Shown: positions 48,334 through 57,129, counted from the first letter of the stretch. The stretch: DNA of 57,713 bases from Lachnospiraceae bacterium (GCA_016283755.1 JAEENO010000048.1:1-57713), one strand, 5' to 3'. Numbers and translations: made by a program. Notes: generated from the letters alone by a model not told the origin.

Positions 48334-50262
48334 ATGCCTTCACAGTTTTTCGGATTAACAATTGCGGGAAGCGGACTTTCCACATATCAGACAGCGGTTA
48401 ATACAGCAGCCAACAACATTTCCAACGTAGATACCGAAGGTTATACGAGACAGAGCGCCAAGATGCAGGCGATGCAGGCGATCAGAGTCGAAGCCAGATA
48501 CGGTTCCATGGGAAGCGGTGTTGAAGTAACCGAGATTGAGCAGATGCGTAATAAGTATTACGATCAGAAGTACTGGGCTAACGAGTCAAGACTCGGGGAA
48601 CAGTCAACTAAGCAGGAATACTTGTCTCAGATTGAGATTAACTTCCTTGATGATGATAACGTAAAAGGATTCACTACTATCTTCAGTGATTACTTTAAAG
48701 CAATGGATACAATGAAGACTGATGCTTTTTCTCTTACAACGAGAAATTCATATATAAGCAAGGGTATGACACTTTGCGAATACTTCAACAGTATCAATGA
48801 GCAGCTCTACAGACTTCAGGATGAAGTTAACAACGTAATTGCTACCAAGGTTGACGAGATTAACGGAATCGCACAGAAGATTGCAAGCTTAACCAAACAG
48901 ATCAATATTATAGAGCAGCAGCATTCTACAGCAGCAGAGCTTAGAGATCAGAGAAACTTACTTATCGATCAGTTATCCAAGCTCGTGCCGGTAGAAGTAA
49001 CGGAGAGACCAATCGTCAACACCAACATGCCTGACGTTGAGACGGGTGCAACAGAGTATAGAGTACGTGTTGACGGACAGATGCTTGTAGATACATATGA
49101 TTATACCAAGCTTATCTGCGTACCGAGAACAACAGAGAATCAGGTCAACGAATCCGATGTTGACGGTTTATATGATATTTACTGGGCGATCAATGCCTAT
49201 ACCGATGAAGTATCTTCAAGAAAACTCGAAGTTACCTCAACAAGAATGGGCGGTTCATTGAAAGCACTTTTCGATATAAGAGACGGTAACAATAATCAGG
49301 CATTTGCCGGAACGATTACAGAAGTTCCGTTATCTAAGGCATCAAGACCATTCAAGGTTACAATAAGCGATCCTACAATTACGGATCCGAAAGAGATTAC
49401 AATGCCTGAACACGGAATGATTAAGCTTGGCAACAAGGAATTCCGGTATGACGAGTACGAGCTTCGTGAGACTATTGATAAGGACACGGGCAAGAGTACA
49501 TATGAATATGTCTTTACATTAAGCAAAGAAGCTGACGGTTCGCCACTCGATGTATACACCCTTATGCCTCTTACAGGTAAGCAGGCAATCATCGGTTCAC
49601 AGATCGATTATATGGGAATCGCTTATTACCAGCAGCAGATTAACGAATTCGTTCGTAACTTCGCGATTCAGTACAATGAGATCTCAATGAGCGGTGTTAA
49701 CGAGGACTCAGAGCCGGCCAACGCATTCTTCGTAGCTAACGACATTGCAAACGGCGGCGAATACGGATATGACTCACATCAGATGACGGAAGGTACGGAT
49801 GATGACGGTAATACCGTTAAGACATATCACGGAAGCTATTATTACACATACCTTAATGCGAAGAACTTCACAGTTTGTGAAGAAGCGATGAAAGATTCGT
49901 CATCAATTTCAACTTCTTCACTAAAACCATTTAATAATGGAGTCGATTCGTACGATATAGTAGAAAAGCTCTTAGATTTAAAGAGCAACACAAAAATCTT
50001 CAGAGGCGGAGTTGCATCGGATTTTTTACAGTGTTTACTTTCCGATATTTCCGTAGATACTCAGAAGGCACAGATATTTACCAATAATTATGAGAACCTG
50101 CAGGAAGCAATAATGAACCAGAGAATGAGTGTATCGGCGGTTGACTCCGATGAAGAGGCACTTGATCTCGTTAAGTTTCAGAATGCTTACAATCTCTCAT
50201 CCAAGATGGTTTCGGTTCTGCAGGAAATGTATAACCAGTTGATACTTAACACCGGAGCTTAG
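48334..50262 (+). CDS. flgK: Flagellar hook-associated protein FlgK-like (copy 2)
   Basis: 642 residues. N-terminus FGLTIAGSGLSTYQTAVNTAA then NNISNVDTEGYTRQ, and C-terminus DLVKFQNAYNLSSKMVSVLQEM, both FlgK-type D0 helices; the coiled middle (LRDQRNLLIDQLSKLVPVEV, shared with FlgK) and a long insertion of 300 residues differ from copy 1. Paired FlgK genes are seen in some Lachnospiraceae; they may form a mixed junction or serve alternate filaments. GAGGAGG precedes the ATG. Confidence 0.88.
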   Translation: MPSQFFGLTIAGSGLSTYQTAVNTAANNISNVDTEGYTRQSAKMQAMQAIRVEARYGSMGSGVEVTEIEQMRNKYYDQKYWANESRLGEQSTKQEYLSQIEINFLDDDNVKGFTTIFSDYFKAMDTMKTDAFSLTTRNSYISKGMTLCEYFNSINEQLYRLQDEVNNVIATKVDEINGIAQKIASLTKQINIIEQQHSTAAELRDQRNLLIDQLSKLVPVEVTERPIVNTNMPDVETGATEYRVRVDGQMLVDTYDYTKLICVPRTTENQVNESDVDGLYDIYWAINAYTDEVSSRKLEVTSTRMGGSLKALFDIRDGNNNQAFAGTITEVPLSKASRPFKVTISDPTITDPKEITMPEHGMIKLGNKEFRYDEYELRETIDKDTGKSTYEYVFTLSKEADGSPLDVYTLMPLTGKQAIIGSQIDYMGIAYYQQQINEFVRNFAIQYNEISMSGVNEDSEPANAFFVANDIANGGEYGYDSHQMTEGTDDDGNTVKTYHGSYYYTYLNAKNFTVCEEAMKDSSSISTSSLKPFNNGVDSYDIVEKLLDLKSNTKIFRGGVASDFLQCLLSDISVDTQKAQIFTNNYENLQEAIMNQRMSVSAVDSDEEALDLVKFQNAYNLSSKMVSVLQEMYNQLILNTGA

Positions 50263-50273
50263 GAGGCGATACT

Positions 50274-51851
50274 ATGGCAATGAGAATTACCAATAGCATG
50301 ATTACAATGCATAGCAAGACTAACATTAACGGAACCAAGATTCTTACAGATAAATACAACGAGCAGATGACAAGCCAGAAGAAGATTGGCAAGCCGTCGG
50401 ACGATCCTGTAATCGCTATTCGTTCTCTTCGCCTTAGAGATTCACTCCATGAAGTTGAGCAGTACACTGATAAGAATATCCCTGATGCGGAAAGCTGGCT
50501 TAAGGTTACAGAGACAAGCCTTACCAATATGACCAACGTACTTAAGGATGTATATTCACTCTGTGTTAACGGCGCAACCGGTACACTTACAACAGATGAC
50601 CGCAATACAATCTTAAGTAACCTCGAAGCTTATGTTCATCAGCTATACTCCGAAGGTAATACAGAATATGCGGGCAGAACGATATTCACCGGATTTAAGA
50701 CCAATAAGACATTGACATTCCAGGAAGATACGGCCGATGCATATTATTCAATCACAGAAAATTTTAAATTGGATGATATAATGGAAAAGACGTACATGAA
50801 GAATATTCTCGATATTCCGTCAAAGGCTGACGATATAAGAGATAATCCACCTGCAATCGCAGACGAGATTGATAATGTATATCTTAACCGTTTCCGTCTT
50901 GCGTACGAGAATGTAGCAAGTAAAGATGCAGACGATAATACTTTCACACCAACCATTAACTTAACATATAAGGAAGATAACGGATTCGGTGAGATGGTAG
51001 AAGTGACCAAGAATCTTAATGACATACTTGATCCTGCAAAGCCTGTTAAGACAATGTCTTATGCGGATTTTGAAGCAGGCAAATTCACAATTCCGGATGA
51101 TGCGGAAGTGCTTTACATATATGAGACAGGTGAGATTATTTTCTCCGATTCGGCAATGGATAAGCTTGCAACCGTTAACGAGGCCAAGCAGGATTTAAGC
51201 TTTAAGATTACATATGATAAGAAGGGATTCGATAACGGTGAAGTAAGACCTGAAATGTACTTTGATTGTACCGATTATAACACAGGCATCGAATTTAACC
51301 GTGAGGTTCAGGATATTAATTATACCGTAGCAGGTAATCAGGACCTTAACGTTAATACCCAGGCAGGTCAGAACGGAATTCTTTCCACAGCAATAGGAAG
51401 AGATATAGATGAGCTTATGGATGCCGTATCAGCATCGCAGAAAGCGAACGATAAGGTTTCCCGTTTAAAAGCCCTTCTCGATAATCCTATCTATGCCGCT
51501 GACGAGTATCAAGAAGCATTTAAGACATGGCTTACGGCAGCAGAGAAGGAAGTAACTTATACGACGGAGAATCTTAAGAATCTTTTCTCCAAGGGAATTA
51601 CCGGCTTCCAGGAGTATAAGCAGACTGTAGACCTTGCAATTACAGATACCGGAAGCAGAAGCAGCCGTCTTGAATTGACTAAGACAAGAATGACAGCTCA
51701 GAAATCTTCCTTACAGGAATTAATTCACAGTAATGAAGACAGAGAATTGTCCGATATATTAATTGACTATGAAACTGCAAATCTTGCATATCAGTCTTCT
51801 TTGAAGGCCGCAAGTGAGATTAACCAGATGACATTGTTAACGTATCTTTAG
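50274..51851 (+). CDS. flgL: Flagellar hook-associated protein FlgL (HAP3), long form
   Basis: 525 residues, longer than the usual 300 or so. Flagellin-like ends: MRITNSMITMHSKTNINGTK at the start, then KIGKPSDDPVIAIRSLRLRD, and LSDILIDYETANLAYQSSLKAAS at the end. A central insertion (about 140-400) accounts for the length and would be surface exposed. It joins FlgK to the filament. AGGAGG before the ATG, eleven bases after flgK copy 2. Confidence 0.92.
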   Translation: MAMRITNSMITMHSKTNINGTKILTDKYNEQMTSQKKIGKPSDDPVIAIRSLRLRDSLHEVEQYTDKNIPDAESWLKVTETSLTNMTNVLKDVYSLCVNGATGTLTTDDRNTILSNLEAYVHQLYSEGNTEYAGRTIFTGFKTNKTLTFQEDTADAYYSITENFKLDDIMEKTYMKNILDIPSKADDIRDNPPAIADEIDNVYLNRFRLAYENVASKDADDNTFTPTINLTYKEDNGFGEMVEVTKNLNDILDPAKPVKTMSYADFEAGKFTIPDDAEVLYIYETGEIIFSDSAMDKLATVNEAKQDLSFKITYDKKGFDNGEVRPEMYFDCTDYNTGIEFNREVQDINYTVAGNQDLNVNTQAGQNGILSTAIGRDIDELMDAVSASQKANDKVSRLKALLDNPIYAADEYQEAFKTWLTAAEKEVTYTTENLKNLFSKGITGFQEYKQTVDLAITDTGSRSSRLELTKTRMTAQKSSLQELIHSNEDRELSDILIDYETANLAYQSSLKAASEINQMTLLTYL

Positions 51852-52000
51852 ATTATAGCTTTTCTTCAGAAAAACTATAATCGTAAATAACCACATCGAA
51901 GATGTGTCCTACGAAGGAGGATTCGCATATAGCATTCATCTGTGCTATATGCGAAGTTGCAACATATATATATTGAGAAAGGAGGCAGGGTTTTCCCTGC
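51851..52000 (+). promoter_or_regulatory. Structured leader of fliW-csrA with four hairpins
   Basis: In 150 bases: GATTATAG/CTATAATC (51851-51858, 51875-51882, with inner TTTTCT/AGAAAA), CACATC/GATGTG (51892-51906), a perfect 13-bp stem TTCGCATATAGCA/TGCTATATGCGAA (51922-51934, 51943-51955), and CAGGG/CCCTG (51986-51990, 51995-51999). AAGGAGGA at 51914-51921, without any start codon near, lies single-stranded between stems two and three. A second GGAGG (51981-51985) is the fliW ribosome-binding site. Possible CsrA binding region. Confidence 0.6.
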
Positions 52001-52009
52001 GACAAGGCC

Positions 52010-52471
52010 ATGGTAGTTAATACAAAGATTTTTGGCGAAATCGATATTGATGACAACAAGATTGTAACTTTCGAAAATGGTATTATCGGTTTTCCGGAGT
52101 TAAAGCATTTTGCCGTTGTCTATGATGAGGAGAAGAAGGGCGCCAACCGAATTTCTTATCTCCAGAGCATTGAGGAAGGCCAGTTTGCTCTTCCTGTAAT
52201 GAATCCGATGATGGTTAAAGAAGACTATAACCCGTTTGTTGATGACGAACTTCTTAAACCACTCGGCAATCTTAACGGTGAGAACATCTGCGTTCTTGTA
52301 ACAGTTAAGGTACCAAACGATATTGAACAGATAAGCGTTAACCTTAAGGCTCCTGTAATCATCAATGTAGATGAGAAGAAGGGTGCTCAGGTTATTATTG
52401 AGGATGATTATCCTGTACGCTTCATGATATACGATATCTTAAAACAGAATAAGGAAAAGGGAGGCGAGTAG
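52010..52471 (+). CDS. fliW: Flagellar assembly factor FliW
   Basis: 153 residues. FliW binds CsrA and flagellin in turn: when unassembled flagellin takes up FliW, CsrA is freed and represses flagellin mRNA. The sequence has the family start ([30 protein letters not shown], in parts) and [13 protein letters not shown]. The Shine-Dalgarno GGAGG ends 24 bases before ATG 52010, with a hairpin (51986-51999) between; folding it shortens the gap to about ten bases. No other start is in frame. One base before csrA. Confidence 0.95.
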   Translation: MVVNTKIFGEIDIDDNKIVTFENGIIGFPELKHFAVVYDEEKKGANRISYLQSIEEGQFALPVMNPMMVKEDYNPFVDDELLKPLGNLNGENICVLVTVKVPNDIEQISVNLKAPVIINVDEKKGAQVIIEDDYPVRFMIYDILKQNKEKGGE

Positions 52472-52472
52472 G

Positions 52473-52688
52473 ATGCTGGCATTAACCAGAAAGAAAGGCG
52501 AAGCCTTAGTTATCGGCAACAATGTAGAGATTACGGTTCTTGAGGTTAAGGGCGATCAGGTCAAGATCGGTATCCAGGCTCCTAAGGACGTATCTATCTA
52601 TAGAAAAGAAATTTATATCCAGATTCAGAAAGAGAACGAAGAGTCAATGAAGAATGAGGGCATTGATAAGTTAGCAGATCTCTTCTAA
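52473..52688 (+). CDS. csrA: Carbon storage regulator CsrA
   Basis: 71 residues. RNA-binding dimer that blocks translation by covering GGA motifs at ribosome-binding sites. It shows the canonical [19 protein letters not shown], with the RNA-contact Leu/Arg region, [16 protein letters not shown] and a C-terminal extension (about 60-71) of the type that binds FliW in Bacillota. AAAGGGAGG lies in the end of fliW; the start is one base after its stop, so FliW and CsrA are made in step. The two flagellin leaders downstream carry GGA hairpins and are the obvious targets. Confidence 0.96.
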   Translation: MLALTRKKGEALVIGNNVEITVLEVKGDQVKIGIQAPKDVSIYRKEIYIQIQKENEESMKNEGIDKLADLF

Positions 52689-52741
52689 TCATAGCTTTTG
52701 TAACTGCAGATTAATTCACAAAACGTTCACAAAGAAAGGGT

Positions 52742-52768
52742 TAAGGACCGAAATTTACCTGTCGATAT
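52742..52768 (+). promoter_or_regulatory. Sigma-28 promoter of flaG-fliD-fliS
   Basis: TAAG (52742-52745), exactly 15 bases, GTCGATAT (52761-52768), two mismatches from TAAA-N15-GCCGATAT, 82 bases before flaG. Confidence 0.75.
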
Positions 52769-52849
52769 ATGGATTAGATAAAATATTTAGTCCATATGGA
52801 AGTGGATAATCAAAGGTAAGTAAAGGTTCACACGGAGGTGACAAAACTT

Positions 52850-53260
52850 ATGTCAATCGAGAATATTAATTCAATTAACAATGCATCTTATCAGAGTAAT
52901 GCAGCAAGTTCAGTCAGACCGACTATAGACACTGTTAAACAGTCTACGGATACACCTGAAGTCGCAGAGAAGTCTATTTCAAGAGCGGTTGAAATCACCG
53001 GTACACAAAGAAATAATGACAATGAAGCTTACGACACCAAGGCTGCAGAGGCTATTAAGAAGGCAGTGGACGAGATTAATAAGCAGAATGTCAACAAGAC
53101 CGTTCAGTTCGGTATTCACGAGCAGACAGGTCGTATGACAATTAAGATCCTTAATAAGGAGACAAAAGAAGTAGTAAAGGAATTCCCGGCAGAGAAAACT
53201 CTTGACCTTATAGCTAAGGCTTGGGAGATGGCAGGAATTATGGTAGACGAGAAAAGATAG
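52850..53260 (+). CDS. flaG: FlaG family protein
   Basis: 136 residues. The C-terminal half (about 60-135) is the FlaG domain: AIKKAVDEINKQN, VQFGIHEQTGRMTIKILNKET (in parts), KEFPAEKTLDLIAKAWEMAG. FlaG proteins influence filament length and usually sit before fliD, as here, 11 bases upstream. The first 55 residues are Ser/Asn-rich and probably disordered. CGGAGG lies 11 bases before ATG 52850; the in-frame GTG at 52838 overlaps that site. Confidence 0.9.
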   Translation: MSIENINSINNASYQSNAASSVRPTIDTVKQSTDTPEVAEKSISRAVEITGTQRNNDNEAYDTKAAEAIKKAVDEINKQNVNKTVQFGIHEQTGRMTIKILNKETKEVVKEFPAEKTLDLIAKAWEMAGIMVDEKR

Positions 53261-53271
53261 GAGGTGCTGAT

Positions 53272-54792
53272 ATGTCAATCAGATTAACGGGAATGTCTTC
53301 CGGACTTGATACTGATTCGATGGTTAGAGAATTGGTAAGCGCATACAGCACCAAGTTGGAGACATATAACAAGCAGAAGACAAAGCTTGAATGGAAGCAG
53401 GAAAAATGGAAGGACATGAATACCAAAGTATACGGCTTCTATTCAGGATCTCTTAGCAGCTTAAGAATGGCAAGTTCTTTTTCTGCCAAGAAGAACGTTA
53501 CGGTATCCGATTCAACCAAAGCTAAGATTTCGGCAGGTAACGGAGCAGCTAACGGAACACAGACAGTAGAGATTAAGAAGCTCGCCAAGGCAGCTTATCT
53601 TACGGGCGGTAAAGTAGATACATCATTGCTTGAGAAGGATGCTACAACATCAACAACTCTCGCAGAACTTGGAGTTTCCGCAGACGGTCAGATGAAGTTT
53701 AGAATCGGCGATCCTGACGATCATGATACTTTACCTACAGAAAAGTTCGTAGAATTTAAGTCAACAGATAAGCTCAGCGATGTAATCGACAGAATCAAAG
53801 AGCAGACAGGACTTTCCGCTTCCTTTGATAAGTCGACACAGAGAATCATAATTCATTCCGAATCAGGTGCGAAGAATGATTTTACACTTACCGGAGCAGA
53901 TGAAGATTCAACGGAAGAGCTTGAACAGCTTGGACTTATATCCACAGCTCAGAAGCAGGTAGGCTCCGATTCCGAGATAGTAGTTAACGGAGCAACATTT
54001 AAGTCAGACAGCAACTCTCTTACGGTAGCAGGTATCACAATTGATGCACTCGGAGTAACTGACGGAGCGATGACTATTAACGTATCGACTGATACAGACG
54101 GTATCTACGATATGATCAAGTCCTTCGTCGGTGATTATAACTCTCTTATCAATGAGATGACCAAGGGTTATAATGCAGATGCAGCCAAGGATTATGAGCC
54201 TCTTACGGATGATCAGAAGAGTGAGATGTCAGATACGGAAGTTGAAAAGTGGGAGAACAAGATCAAGGATTCACTTTTCAGAAGAGATGAGCAGTTAAGT
54301 TCTATAATCTCAACACTTACCGGTGCAATGGCGCAGGGCGTTGTGATTGACGGCAAGACTTATCACTTATCGGATTTCGGTATTGACGGACTTGGAATTA
54401 CATATTCGGCAGAGAATGAGCAGAATGCTTATCACATTGCCGGCGATAAGGATGACAAGCTTACGGCGGATAAGGCAGATAAGCTTCGTGAAATGATTAA
54501 TACCAATCCTGAACTTGTACAAAAGTTCTTCAATAAAGTAGCATCTAATGTTTATGATTCGTTACATACCAAGATGACTTCAACGACACTTCGTTCAGCA
54601 TACACGGTATACAACGATAAGGAAATGAACAATGAGATGAAAGAGCTTAAATCCAAGATTTCCGATTGGGAGACTAAGGTAAGCAAGTACGAAGAATCCT
54701 GGTACAAGAAGTTCTCCAAGATGGAGACGGCATTAAGCAAGATTCAGTCACAGACACAGTCACTTGCATCGCTTCTTGGTAGTGGTAATTAA
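53272..54792 (+). CDS. fliD: Flagellar filament cap protein FliD (HAP2)
   Basis: 506 residues. Caps the filament tip and folds flagellin monomers into place. N-terminus RLTGMSSGLDTDSMVRELVSA and the KLEWKQEKWKDMNTKVYGF (in parts) region are the FliD_N signature; the C-terminal FliD_C domain includes GLGITYSAEN and a coiled coil ending in LASLLGSGN. ATAGGAGGTG before ATG 53272 fixes the start, about 17 codons inside the longer frame. Followed by its operon mate fliS. Confidence 0.95.
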   Translation: MSIRLTGMSSGLDTDSMVRELVSAYSTKLETYNKQKTKLEWKQEKWKDMNTKVYGFYSGSLSSLRMASSFSAKKNVTVSDSTKAKISAGNGAANGTQTVEIKKLAKAAYLTGGKVDTSLLEKDATTSTTLAELGVSADGQMKFRIGDPDDHDTLPTEKFVEFKSTDKLSDVIDRIKEQTGLSASFDKSTQRIIIHSESGAKNDFTLTGADEDSTEELEQLGLISTAQKQVGSDSEIVVNGATFKSDSNSLTVAGITIDALGVTDGAMTINVSTDTDGIYDMIKSFVGDYNSLINEMTKGYNADAAKDYEPLTDDQKSEMSDTEVEKWENKIKDSLFRRDEQLSSIISTLTGAMAQGVVIDGKTYHLSDFGIDGLGITYSAENEQNAYHIAGDKDDKLTADKADKLREMINTNPELVQKFFNKVASNVYDSLHTKMTSTTLRSAYTVYNDKEMNNEMKELKSKISDWETKVSKYEESWYKKFSKMETALSKIQSQTQSLASLLGSGN

Positions 54793-54804
54793 GGAGGTGT
54801 TGTT

Positions 54805-55200
54805 ATGGCAGTAGCACAGAACGCATATGCACAATACAATAACAACAAGGTTTTAACCGCAACTCCGGCGGAGTTGACACTTATGCTTTATGATGGAGCA
54901 ATTAAGTTCTGTAATATCGCTATCATGGCGATCGAGCAGAAGGATGTAGAGAAGGCCTATGTTAACATAATGAAGACCAAGAACATCATTACGGAATTTA
55001 TAATTACTCTTGATCATAAATATCCTGTAGCAAAGGATTTCGAGAATGTATACAACTATCTTAAGCAGAGACTTCATGAAGCCAACATGACTAAGGATAA
55101 AGAGATACTCGAAGAAGTCCTCGGACATTTAAGAACCATGAGAGATACCTGGAAGCAGGTAATGGAACTTAACAGAACCCAGCAGGCAAAGGCAGAGTAA
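54805..55200 (+). CDS. fliS: Flagellin export chaperone FliS
   Basis: 131 residues, four-helix bundle. Binds the C-terminal helix of flagellin and prevents its premature assembly. Signature NAYAQYNNNKVLTATPAELTLMLYDGAIKF (in parts), with the conserved Tyr and Leu/Met contact surface. AAGGAGG before the ATG, 12 bases after fliD. FliS also modulates the FliW/CsrA circuit in Bacillus, so its position here is fitting. Confidence 0.95.
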   Translation: MAVAQNAYAQYNNNKVLTATPAELTLMLYDGAIKFCNIAIMAIEQKDVEKAYVNIMKTKNIITEFIITLDHKYPVAKDFENVYNYLKQRLHEANMTKDKEILEEVLGHLRTMRDTWKQVMELNRTQQAKAE

Positions 55201-55201
55201 T

Positions 55202-55681
55202 ATGGAATCAAAAAATTATGTTCTCGCACTTATTCAGAGCTTGGAAAAGAAAGCCGATATATTAAATAGGATAAGAGTTGAGAATGAGGAGCAAGCCTTA
55301 CTTCTTAGCGAAGAGGATCCGGACATTGACAAATGGGATGAGCTTACGACCCGTAAGGGAGAGCTTATAGATGAGATTAATTTCTTAGATGAGGGCTTCA
55401 ACGAAGTGTATGAACACGTAAGAGAAGAACTTACAAGTAACAGAGAAGCCTATAAGGAAGAAATCTTACACATGCAGGATTTGATAAGGACGCTTACGGA
55501 GTTGTCGGAAGTGATCCAATCAGAAGAAGCACGGAATAAGGAAGCTGCACAGAGGCATTTCTCAAGACTCAAAAAACAAGGAAAAGTCTTGACACAGTCG
55601 AACCGGGCAGCCAAGCTCTATAAGGACAATATGCAGAAGGTCAATTACGTAGACCCGCAGTTCTTTAACGAGAAGCATTAA
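55202..55681 (+). CDS. FliT-like flagellar chaperone
   Basis: 159 residues, helical throughout, starting two bases after the fliS stop. No strong motif, but size, helical content and position match FliT/FlgN-type chaperones that serve FliD. The basic end (QSNRAAKLYKDNMQKVNYVDP) and the FNEKH tail resemble small proteins placed after fliS in related genomes. Assignment rests on context. Confidence 0.7.
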   Translation: MESKNYVLALIQSLEKKADILNRIRVENEEQALLLSEEDPDIDKWDELTTRKGELIDEINFLDEGFNEVYEHVREELTSNREAYKEEILHMQDLIRTLTELSEVIQSEEARNKEAAQRHFSRLKKQGKVLTQSNRAAKLYKDNMQKVNYVDPQFFNEKH

Positions 55682-55714
55682 ATATAGGTAGAAAGGGAGT
55701 AATCCTTTTTACAA

Positions 55715-55720
55715 TATAAT
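55715..55720 (+). promoter_or_regulatory. TATAAT box in the flagellin 1 leader region
   Basis: TATAAT with no good -35 at 17 bases. A clear sigma-28 promoter for this flagellin could not be found; the weak TTAA-N15-TCGAATAA at 55758-55784 is the best alternative. Confidence 0.3.
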
Positions 55721-55727
55721 TTAAAAG

Positions 55728-55797
55728 TGCACCAAGCGCAGGTGCATAACAAACTAGTTAACATTTTTCCTTAATCTCGAATAATTACGAATTAAGG
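55728..55797 (+). other. Leader hairpins upstream of flagellin 1
   Basis: TGCACC (55728-55733) with GGTGCA (55741-55746), and CCTTAAT (55769-55775) with ATTAAGG (55791-55797). Either leader structure or control sites. Confidence 0.45.
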
Positions 55798-55814
55798 ACC
55801 CATTACTTATAAAA

Positions 55815-55828
55815 CGGCATGGATGCCG
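55815..55828 (+). promoter_or_regulatory. GGA hairpin in flagellin 1 leader, probable CsrA site
   Basis: CGGCA-TGGA-TGCCG: five-pair stem with GGA (55821-55823) in the loop, exactly 23 bases before the first GGA of the Shine-Dalgarno AAGGAGG (55842-55848). CsrA recognises GGA in short hairpin loops and at ribosome-binding sites. The same element precedes flagellin 2. Confidence 0.75.
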
Positions 55829-55856
55829 GAAAACAAAATTCAAGGAGGAAATTATT

Positions 55857-56933
55857 ATGAGTATGGTAGTACAGCACAATTTATCAGCAATGAACACAAA
55901 CAGACAGTTAGGTATCTCTACAGGTGAACTGTCAAAATCAACAGAAAAGTTATCAAGCGGATACAGAATTAACCGTGCAGCAGATGATGCAGCAGGATTA
56001 AAGATTTCCGAGAAGATGAGAAGCCAGATCCGTGGTCTTGACCAGGCATCTGATAACGCAGCAAACGGTATTTCTCTTATCCAGACAGCAGAAGGTGCTC
56101 TTAACGAGACCCACGCTATCCTTCAGAGAATGAATCAGTTAGCAGTTCAGGGTGCTAACGATACTAACGAAGATATCGACCGTGATGCTATTAACGAAGA
56201 GTTACAGGCACTCACAGAAGAGATCGATAGAATTTCTTCAACAACACAGTTCAACAAGAAGAATCTTCTTGATGGTACATTGAAGAATACTAAGTTACAG
56301 ATCGGTGCTAACGTTGGTCAGAACATAGCTATCTCAATTGATAACATGGATGCTGAGAACATCGGCCTTAAGGTAACAGAGTTCAAGACATTCGGATACA
56401 GCGTATCCGGTCAGGTAGTTAAGGGTTATGAGAACGCAGACGATGCCAGAAACGCAGCTATTAACTTAGCTTATACACAGCATACTGCATCTGTAACAAC
56501 ATCTGATGGAAAGTATGTGTTTGGAGCAACACCTACAGCATATAATACTCTTGATTCTGTTAAGGCAGCAGTAGGAAGCCAGTTCGGTATTTCTGCAGCA
56601 GAAGCTATGGAGTCAACAACTCACTCCGTAAGAGTAGCAGTTGATAACTTTACAGCAGCTAACCAGACATTGTCCAAGGTACAGCAGGCTATTAACAAGG
56701 TATCAAGCCAGAGATCAGCACTCGGTGCTCTTCAGAACAGACTTGAGCATACAATAGCCAACCTTGATACAGCATCTGAGAACACCTCAGCAGCTGAGAG
56801 CCAGATCCGTGACGTTGATATGGCTTCTGAAATGGTTGATTACTCCAAGAGTAACATCCTTTCACAGGCAGGTCAGTCAATGCTCGCTCAGGCTAATCAG
56901 TCAACACAGGGCGTACTTAACTTAATCCGTTAA
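55857..56933 (+). CDS. fliC: Flagellin 1
   Basis: 358-residue filament subunit exported through the flagellar channel. D0/D1 N-terminal part (about 1-140) with LSSGYRINRAADDAAGL and LDQASDNAANGISLIQTAEG, a short variable D2 part (about 165-255) and C-terminal D1/D0 (SALGALQNRLEHTIANLD, then DMASEMVDYSKSNILSQAGQSML, ending QGVLNLIR). AAGGAGGA precedes the ATG. The next gene has nearly the same start, so two flagellins may build one filament. Confidence 0.96.
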   Translation: MSMVVQHNLSAMNTNRQLGISTGELSKSTEKLSSGYRINRAADDAAGLKISEKMRSQIRGLDQASDNAANGISLIQTAEGALNETHAILQRMNQLAVQGANDTNEDIDRDAINEELQALTEEIDRISSTTQFNKKNLLDGTLKNTKLQIGANVGQNIAISIDNMDAENIGLKVTEFKTFGYSVSGQVVKGYENADDARNAAINLAYTQHTASVTTSDGKYVFGATPTAYNTLDSVKAAVGSQFGISAAEAMESTTHSVRVAVDNFTAANQTLSKVQQAINKVSSQRSALGALQNRLEHTIANLDTASENTSAAESQIRDVDMASEMVDYSKSNILSQAGQSMLAQANQSTQGVLNLIR

Positions 56934-56951
56934 GCTTGCGGTTACAAGCTT
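56933..56951 (+). terminator. Terminator of flagellin 1
   Basis: AAGCTTG (56933-56939) with CAAGCTT (56945-56951), then TTCT; overlaps the stop codon. Confidence 0.75.
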
Positions 56952-56987
56952 TTCTAAGACATTTTTAAAAAAATGTGAAAAACATGC

Positions 56988-57013
56988 CTTGGCCGGTTGC
57001 GCGGCCGGCCAAG
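56988..57013 (+). other. GC-rich hairpin downstream of flagellin 1
   Basis: CTTGGCCGG (56988-56996) with CCGGCCAAG (57005-57013), and ACAT/ATGT flanks adding pairs. Preceded by the AT-rich stem ACATTTTT/AAAAATGT (56959-56966, 56969-56976). A second, stronger terminator or mRNA-stabilising 3' structure; the U run is weak. Confidence 0.6.
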
Positions 57014-57030
57014 ATGTGTTATTATAATTA

Positions 57031-57129
57031 TACGCAAGGAAGCGTACCTAATAATTGGATTCAAGGATGAAGCCGAACATCATAAGCAATATCTCTATAT
57101 TGTATGTTACATACGGATAGGTGTATCCG
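57031..57129 (+). other. Chain of hairpins in the flagellin 2 upstream region
   Basis: The 362-base gap 56934-57295 holds no gene. Here lie TACGC-AAGGAA-GCGTA (57031-57046, GGA in the loop), CAATAT/ATATTG (57087-57102), GTATG/CATAC (57102-57114) and CGGATA/TATCCG (57114-57129), each with a three- to six-base loop. They could form a long structured 5' leader. No known riboswitch consensus was recognised. Confidence 0.5.
57052..57080 (+). promoter_or_regulatory. Possible sigma-28 promoter of flagellin 2
   Basis: TAAT (57052-57055), 16 bases, GCCGAACAT (57072-57080). A degraded match to TAAA-N15-GCCGATAT. Confidence 0.4.

Noticed and set aside
57031-57129. Known riboswitch (for example cyclic di-GMP) before flagellin 2
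   Set aside because: Hairpins are present, but none of the conserved single-stranded core motifs of the riboswitches I know could be found.
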